Below, in pieces: positions 59,573 to 64,000 of a stretch of 64,000 nt of DNA (position 1 is its first letter; every line of letters begins with the position of its first letter). The notes beneath the pieces were generated by a model. That model did no database searches. It worked only from the letters and a program-made list of their open reading frames with translations, and was not told the origin of the DNA. The stretch spans positions 1 to 64,000 of the forward strand of contig NZ_RYFW01000002.1 in the NCBI RefSeq assembly GCF_004138335.1, in the 5' to 3' direction. The DNA comes from Peristeroidobacter agariperforans. GTDB taxonomy: Bacteria; Pseudomonadota; Gammaproteobacteria; Steroidobacterales; Steroidobacteraceae. Both the position numbers and the translations under genes were made by a program.

Positions 59573-60640
59573 TTATTTCTTGTTCCGCGCCAGGCTCAGC
59601 AGCAGCGAGTGCGTTTTCTTGATCACGTCGTCGGGAGTGATCAGGTCCATTACGCCGGGCCGCTCGATTTTGGTCGTCCAGGGGATCTCGGCGGCGGTCT
59701 TGCCCAACAGCCTTTTGGCCGCGAGGTCGTACTTGTCGACGCACCACTGACGGCTCAGATAAGGCCCGCTGCGCGCCGGATTGGTCGCTGCATACAACCC
59801 GATCACGGGAATGCCGGCAGCGGTGCCCATGTGCGCCGGGCCGGAATCGGGCGTGACCAGCAGCGTCGCGCGCTCCAGGGTTGCGAAGAATTGCAGCAGC
59901 GTGTCCTGGCCGATGGTGTTCAGGCATTGCTGCTTCATGAGGCTCACGATCTGCTCGCCGGTGCGCCGCTCGATCTCGCTCGGCCCGCCGCACAGAACCA
60001 CGCGCAAGCCCAGCGATGCGACCGCATAGTCCGCGACCTCCGCGTAGTACTCGGGCCGCCAGTTGCGCAGCTGATGGCTCGAGCAGGGGCTGATGATCAC
60101 GGTGTTGCCGGGCTCGGGGATGATCCGCTCGGCGTAAGCGACGGCGTCGGCGCTGAGCGGAATATCCCAGCGCAGCAGCCGCTCATAAACATCGAACTTC
60201 TCGGCGAAGCCGAACAAGCTGTCCATCACGTGCTGGCGCGCTGCCGGCGCGATGCTCAGGTTGGTGAACAGCCATTGCATCTCGCGCGCGCGGCTGCGAT
60301 CGAAGCCCAGCCGGATTTTCGCGCGAATGGCGGTCGAGAGAATGCTCGCGCGCAGCGACAGCTGCATGTGCATGAGCACGTCGAAGCTTCGGCCGCGCAG
60401 CTGTTCTTGCAGCTTGGCGCGTGCTTTCAGCGTGCCCTCGCGCTTGTCCACCACGATGAACTCGATATCGGGCAGGTGGCCGAACAGCTTGGCCTCGAGA
60501 CGGCCGATGACCCAGGTGAATCGGGTGCTGGGCCAGGCCCGTTGCAAAGTGCGGATGACCGGCAGCACGTGGCAGGTATCGCCGATCGCCGAGAGCCGCA
60601 GGATGCAGACGCTGGCAGGTGAATGAGTGTCGTTATACAT
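59573..60640 (-). CDS. family 9 glycosyltransferase (heptosyltransferase-like)
   Basis: 355 residues from ATG 60640. GT9 landmarks: VCILRLSAIGDTCHVLPVIR at the start, FDVLMHMQLSLRASILSTAI, NTVIISPCSSHQLRNWRPEY, and TLLVTPDSGPAHMGTAAGIP near the C-terminus, with the conserved D-x-G-P-A-H. Members are heptosyltransferases I/II or WaaQ-like enzymes that extend the LPS inner core. The start lies only 10 bases from the divergent KdkA start, leaving no separate promoter room. Confidence 0.9.
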   Translation of the reverse strand: MYNDTHSPASVCILRLSAIGDTCHVLPVIRTLQRAWPSTRFTWVIGRLEAKLFGHLPDIEFIVVDKREGTLKARAKLQEQLRGRSFDVLMHMQLSLRASILSTAIRAKIRLGFDRSRAREMQWLFTNLSIAPAARQHVMDSLFGFAEKFDVYERLLRWDIPLSADAVAYAERIIPEPGNTVIISPCSSHQLRNWRPEYYAEVADYAVASLGLRVVLCGGPSEIERRTGEQIVSLMKQQCLNTIGQDTLLQFFATLERATLLVTPDSGPAHMGTAAGIPVIGLYAATNPARSGPYLSRQWCVDKYDLAAKRLLGKTAAEIPWTTKIERPGVMDLITPDDVIKKTHSLLLSLARNKK

Positions 60641-60650
60641 TGCTGTCCGA

Positions 60651-61385
60651 ATGACCGACGAGCAATTCATCGCCACCGCCGGCGGCGGCATCCTATACGA
60701 CGCATCGCGTCTAAGTAAGCCAGTCGAAGAATTGTTCTCGCGTTCTCACTGGGCGTCGCTCGGCGCGCTGGAGGAGGTCGCCGGCGGCCGCAGCTCGATC
60801 GCCGTGCTGAACGTGGCCACGGCGCGCGCTGGTTCGAAGGCGGTTCCCTGGGTCCTGCGCCATTATCGTCGCGGCGGCCTGATCGCCAAGCTGTCGCAGG
60901 ACAGCTACCTGTGGACTGGCGCAGCTCGCACCCGTTCCTTTGCTGAATGGCGCTTGCTCGCCGAGCTGCGTCGGCGAGGGCTGCCGGTGCCGGCGCCGAT
61001 CGCAGCTCGTTACGTTCGCGGCGGGATGACGTATCGCGCCGATTTGATCACCGAATTTCTGGTCGGCACTCGCACGCTCGCCGATGCGATCACCGGTCAC
61101 GACCTACCCGAAGCGACCTGGCGCGCCGTCGGCAAGACCATCGCAGCTTTCCATCGCGAAGGCGTGCACCACGCCGATCTCAACGCCAACAACATTCTGC
61201 TCGCCGCAAGTCAGCCCGACGTCTATGTGCTCGACTTCGATCGCGGCCGGATCGAGCCGCGCGGCGCCTGGGAGCAGGCGGTGCTGGCGCGCTTGCGACG
61301 TTCGCTCGAAAAGATCAAAGGCCAGCGTGCCGATGTGAGATTCGGCGAGCAGCAGTGGCAGTGGCTGCTGGCTTCCGTGACTTAG
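60651..61385 (+). CDS. kdkA: 3-deoxy-D-manno-octulosonic acid (Kdo) kinase
   Basis: 244 residues from ATG 60651. A small kinase fold: VLRHYRRGGLIAKLSQDSYL near the N-terminus with the ATP Lys, FAEWRLLAELRRRGLPVPAP, the catalytic loop FHREGVHHADLNANNILL and the metal-binding YVLDFDRGRIEP. This matches KdkA/InaA-like kinases that phosphorylate Kdo in bacteria carrying a single phospho-Kdo in the inner core. The Kdo transferase (waaA) is not in the window. It is divergent from the GT9 gene, with overlapping start regions. Confidence 0.93.
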   Translation: MTDEQFIATAGGGILYDASRLSKPVEELFSRSHWASLGALEEVAGGRSSIAVLNVATARAGSKAVPWVLRHYRRGGLIAKLSQDSYLWTGAARTRSFAEWRLLAELRRRGLPVPAPIAARYVRGGMTYRADLITEFLVGTRTLADAITGHDLPEATWRAVGKTIAAFHREGVHHADLNANNILLAASQPDVYVLDFDRGRIEPRGAWEQAVLARLRRSLEKIKGQRADVRFGEQQWQWLLASVT

Positions 61386-61649
61386 CTCACGCGCTACTTT
61401 CCAAATCGATCTCACTTTTTTGCTCCGCAAAGGCAGCGGTTCGCCGCCTGTCTATCGGATCTTTGCGGAACCCCGTCACAAACAAGGGGAAATCAGTAGG
61501 GGCAAGTGTGACGGATTGCGCCGATGGCTTACGCCGGCGTCAGGGGCCAATTCAGATCGCCGCTCTTCAGCCGTCAAGAACTTGAGTGCCCGCGCATTGC
61601 CGCACGGCACCCGTTTCATTGAACACAACTAAATATTCGAGGGACTAAG

Positions 61650-62192
61650 ATGAAAGCAAGTTCACGACGACTTCACATCCGCCTGGCCCTGGTTGCCGCC
61701 GCAACGGCGGGCATCATCGGCTCGAGCGGCAGCTTCGCGGCCGACGATACGGAGAACCTGCTGGTCTCCGCCTCCGTGACGGCGACCTGCACGATCTCCA
61801 CTGCGCCGGTTGCCTTCGGCGCCTACGACCCGACCTCGGCGACTGACCTCGAGGGCACCGGCACCGTGACCGTGTTGTGCACGAATGGCACGGCCGGCTA
61901 TGTGACATTGGGTGAAGGCGCGAATGCCGACGCCTCCAGCACGCCTGACGTGCCGGTGCGTCAGATGGCCGGCGGCGCCGGTGGCGCGGGCCGAATGACC
62001 TATCACCTGTATTCCGAGGCTACTCACACGGATGTCTGGGGCAACACTCCGACGACTGGCTTCAACCACGTGGGTGATGGCACCGCCACCGATCTGACTG
62101 TGTATGGCGTGATTCCGGCCGAGCAGAACGTGATCGCCGGCTCCGACGCCACGGCTTATGCCGACACAGTGGTTGCGACGGTCACGTTCTGA
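61650..62192 (+). CDS. spore-coat-U-domain fimbrial protein (Csu-type pilin)
   Basis: 180 residues with GAGGG ahead. Signal peptide MKASSRRLHIRLALVAAATAGI...SFA. The mature N-terminal SCPU domain (LLVSASVTATCTISTAPVAFG, YDPTSATDLEGTGTVTVLC) is that of CsuA/B- or CsuE-type subunits assembled by the archaic chaperone-usher route. Two Cys residues form the expected disulfide. The stop overlaps the chaperone start (ATGA). Likely role: surface adhesion and biofilm fimbriae. Confidence 0.9.
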   Translation: MKASSRRLHIRLALVAAATAGIIGSSGSFAADDTENLLVSASVTATCTISTAPVAFGAYDPTSATDLEGTGTVTVLCTNGTAGYVTLGEGANADASSTPDVPVRQMAGGAGGAGRMTYHLYSEATHTDVWGNTPTTGFNHVGDGTATDLTVYGVIPAEQNVIAGSDATAYADTVVATVTF

Positions 62193-62941
62193 TGAACGCG
62201 ATGTTCGATCGCACGGCGCGCCGCCTGCTCGGCGGCGTGCTGCTCCTTGCAGCGATCGGGCCGGCGTTTGCCGGCTCGATTGCAGTCAATCCCATTCGGG
62301 TGAACTTGAGCGCGACGCAAACGACCAGTCCATTGGTCGTGCGTAACAGCGGCGCCGAGCCCAGCGTCGTGCAATTGCAGATCGTCACCTGGTCGCAGCA
62401 GGACGGCAAAGACGTCCTCGTTCCGAGCCGAGACCTGCTCGCCACGCCGCCCATATTCACTGTTCCCGCAGGTGGATCGCAGACGGTGCGGGTCGGTCTG
62501 CGGCAGCGAACCGCTGCACAAATCGAAGGCAGTTACCGATTGATCCTGCAAGAGGTGCCGCCCCCGCCGAAGCCGGAGTTTCGCGGCCTGCAAGTGGCGT
62601 TGCGCTTGAGCGTGCCGGTCTTCGTCGCTCCGGCCGTGGCGCCGACGACGGCGCTGACGTGGCAAGCGAATGTGACTTCGACTCCGGATTCGCACGCTTT
62701 GAGGATCTCATCCGTCAATACCGGCAATGCGCACGTGCAGGTGCTGGGATTCAAGCTGTTCTCGGGCGGCGTGGAATTGCCGGTGGCGTCGCCGGTCGAG
62801 ACTGCTTATCTGCTGCCCGGGCAGCGTCGCGAATGGGCTCTGCGACTCACTTCGGCGCCTGCGGCCGGCAGCGACATTCGGATCGAAGCAAGAACCGATG
62901 CGGGTGACGTGCAGGCCAGCGTCGCGGTGGCGGGACCCTGA
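62192..62941 (+). CDS. fimbrial periplasmic chaperone (Csu-type)
   Basis: 249 residues, start overlapping the pilin stop. Signal peptide MNAMFDRTARRLLGGVLLLAAIGPAFA. PapD-like immunoglobulin fold: [55 protein letters not shown] and YRLILQEVPPPPK, as in CsuC. It shields pilin subunits and delivers them to the usher encoded next. Translationally coupled in the operon. Confidence 0.92.
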   Translation: MNAMFDRTARRLLGGVLLLAAIGPAFAGSIAVNPIRVNLSATQTTSPLVVRNSGAEPSVVQLQIVTWSQQDGKDVLVPSRDLLATPPIFTVPAGGSQTVRVGLRQRTAAQIEGSYRLILQEVPPPPKPEFRGLQVALRLSVPVFVAPAVAPTTALTWQANVTSTPDSHALRISSVNTGNAHVQVLGFKLFSGGVELPVASPVETAYLLPGQRREWALRLTSAPAAGSDIRIEARTDAGDVQASVAVAGP

Positions 62942-62959
62942 GATGCTCATGCCCCGCCC

Positions 62960-64000
62960 ATGCCCGGACGCAAAAAGAAAAATAACATCGGTGTCGTGGC
63001 GGGCCTGCTCTGGGGGCTGCTATCAGTGGCCGACTCGAGCGCCGATGCAGCGGCGCCGGCAATCGTCGACGCGCGAGAAGTCGAAGAACTGTTGCTGGCA
63101 GTGGCCATCAACGGTCAGAGGGTGACGCAGGGAACGGTCATCGCGCGCATCGGGGAGCGTCTCTGGGTGCGCCGTGAAGACCTGTTGCAGTGGCGCTTGC
63201 ACGTTCCCAATGAGGTGGTGTCCTGGGACGGAGAGTTGCTCGCTCCCTTGCACGGCCTGAACGGTCTTTCCTACCGAATCGACGATCAGCAACAGCTGCT
63301 GCTGATCGATGCACCGGCCGTCCTGTTCTCGCTGACCCGCGTCGAGGCGAAGCGAGGAGTGTTCACGAAGCCGATGCCGTCGCCGTTGGGCGGATTCTTC
63401 AACTACGACGTCTTCTCCACCAGCGATCAACGGCGCAGCGCGACCAACGCTCTGGCGGAGATCGGCGTGTTCAATGGCTTCGGGGTTGCAGTCGGCAACT
63501 TCGTTCGACGCGATTTGCCCGAGGGCGACCGGCTGATTCGCCTGGAGACTACCTGGACCGACGATCGTCCGGAGGAGATGGTCAGCGCGCGTGCCGGCGA
63601 TCTGATCAGCGGTGCGGGGGCTTGGGGACGAGCAGTGCGTTTCGGCGGGCTGCAATGGGCGACCAACTTCGCCACGCAGCCGGGCTTCAGCAGTGTGTCG
63701 CGGCCGGCGATGCAAGGTGAAGCGGCGCTGCCCTCAACGCTCGAGCTGTACGTGAACGACATGTTGCGACTGAAGCGTGATGTGCCCTCGGGGCCGTTCT
63801 CGATTCAGGATATGCCGGTAGTCACGGGGCAGGGCGAGGCCCGCCTGGTCGTCACCGATCTGTTGGGCCGTGAGCAAGTGATCGTGGCGCCTTACTACGC
63901 GAGTCCGCGTCTGCTCGACACCGGGCTGAACGCCTATTCGTATGAGATCGGCGCGATTCGTGAAGACTACGGCCTGGTGAGCAACAACTATGGCCGAGCG
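62960..64000 (+). CDS. fimbrial outer-membrane usher (Csu-type), cut by window edge
   Basis: 347 codons to the right edge from ATG 62960, open throughout. MPGRKKKNNIGVVAGLLWGL...ADA is a signal peptide, followed by AREVEELLLAVAINGQRVTQ and LWVRREDLLQWRLHVPN, the N-terminal chaperone-binding domain of archaic ushers. The start of the beta-barrel is GGFFNYDVFSTSDQRRS...VRFGGLQWATNF, with LELYVNDMLRLKRDVPSGPF. Most of the barrel and the plug lie beyond the window. A tip-adhesin gene may follow. Confidence 0.9.
   Translation, partial: MPGRKKKNNIGVVAGLLWGLLSVADSSADAAAPAIVDAREVEELLLAVAINGQRVTQGTVIARIGERLWVRREDLLQWRLHVPNEVVSWDGELLAPLHGLNGLSYRIDDQQQLLLIDAPAVLFSLTRVEAKRGVFTKPMPSPLGGFFNYDVFSTSDQRRSATNALAEIGVFNGFGVAVGNFVRRDLPEGDRLIRLETTWTDDRPEEMVSARAGDLISGAGAWGRAVRFGGLQWATNFATQPGFSSVSRPAMQGEAALPSTLELYVNDMLRLKRDVPSGPFSIQDMPVVTGQGEARLVVTDLLGREQVIVAPYYASPRLLDTGLNAYSYEIGAIREDYGLVSNNYGRA

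Overview
The window reads as chromosome of a GC-rich gammaproteobacterium. The best fit by gene content is the Steroidobacter/Nevskiales/Xanthomonadales side of the class: rlmKL, queD, icd-aceK, a TorF-type porin, Kdo kinase, csu-type fimbriae, and secreted amidohydrolases and TolB-propeller hydrolases. This placement is inferred from gene content only; no 16S or marker search was possible.

Bases 1-7653 are the distal end of an integrative mobilizable element inserted in the 3' end of a tRNA-Met gene (7596-7672, minus). In order it carries an IS3-family transposase tail, a MobA/VirD2-type relaxase whose start codon touches the IS end, a pentapeptide-repeat protein with a channel-like membrane tail, a tRNA-like leader followed by a HEPN-like protein, a hairpin with a micro-ORF, two small helical proteins, an XRE regulator, a cluster of nested palindromes, an excisionase and a tyrosine integrase. 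The integrase reading frame ends inside the tRNA. The tRNA-like leader plus HEPN gene is the most unusual cargo.

Bases 7.7-14.3 kb hold ordinary chromosomal genes: an SDR oxidoreductase, an OmpA-like glycine-zipper protein, a cupin, a TorF-type porin and a large GGDEF-EAL protein. Bases 14.3-37.0 kb are dominated by a dispersed polyamine regulon: an omega-amino acid aminotransferase diverging from a PuuR-like XRE-cupin regulator, N-carbamoylputrescine amidase, gamma-glutamylputrescine oxidase, two glutamine-synthetase-like gamma-glutamylpolyamine ligases, a PuuD-type hydrolase, a SpuC-like aminotransferase and a complete potFGHI importer. Set among these are rlmKL, a Cys-rich small protein, queD, a cytoplasmic hybrid kinase and a TolB-propeller/amidohydrolase fusion. 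No PuuC-type aldehyde dehydrogenase is present in the window.

Bases 37.0-41.6 kb carry a methionine-type aminotransferase, an omega-amidase and a Cys/Met-metabolism PLP enzyme, which fit 2-oxo-acid/methionine salvage. An orphan AAA+ ATPase lies among them; its 5' region shows a near-consensus promoter, a 16-codon leader ORF with a perfect Shine-Dalgarno, and three hairpins ending in a terminator, i.e. an attenuator-like layout. Bases 41.6-42.5 kb are non-coding and packed with long inverted repeats and a 32-36 bp tandem array, followed by a secreted protein built from two repeats.

Bases 43.4-54.3 kb contain an LLM flavin enzyme, a DUF962/Mpo1-like membrane protein, a two-subunit molybdenum hydroxylase, a membrane LytTR regulator, a secreted amidohydrolase, aceK and icd. 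Bases 54.4-61.4 kb carry an OmpR/EnvZ-type two-component system, a PAP2 phosphatase and an LPS-core/envelope gene set (DUF6165, CDP-glycerol transferase family, GT2, GT9 heptosyltransferase-like, KdkA). The window ends inside a csu-type chaperone-usher fimbrial operon (spore-coat-U pilin, chaperone, usher).
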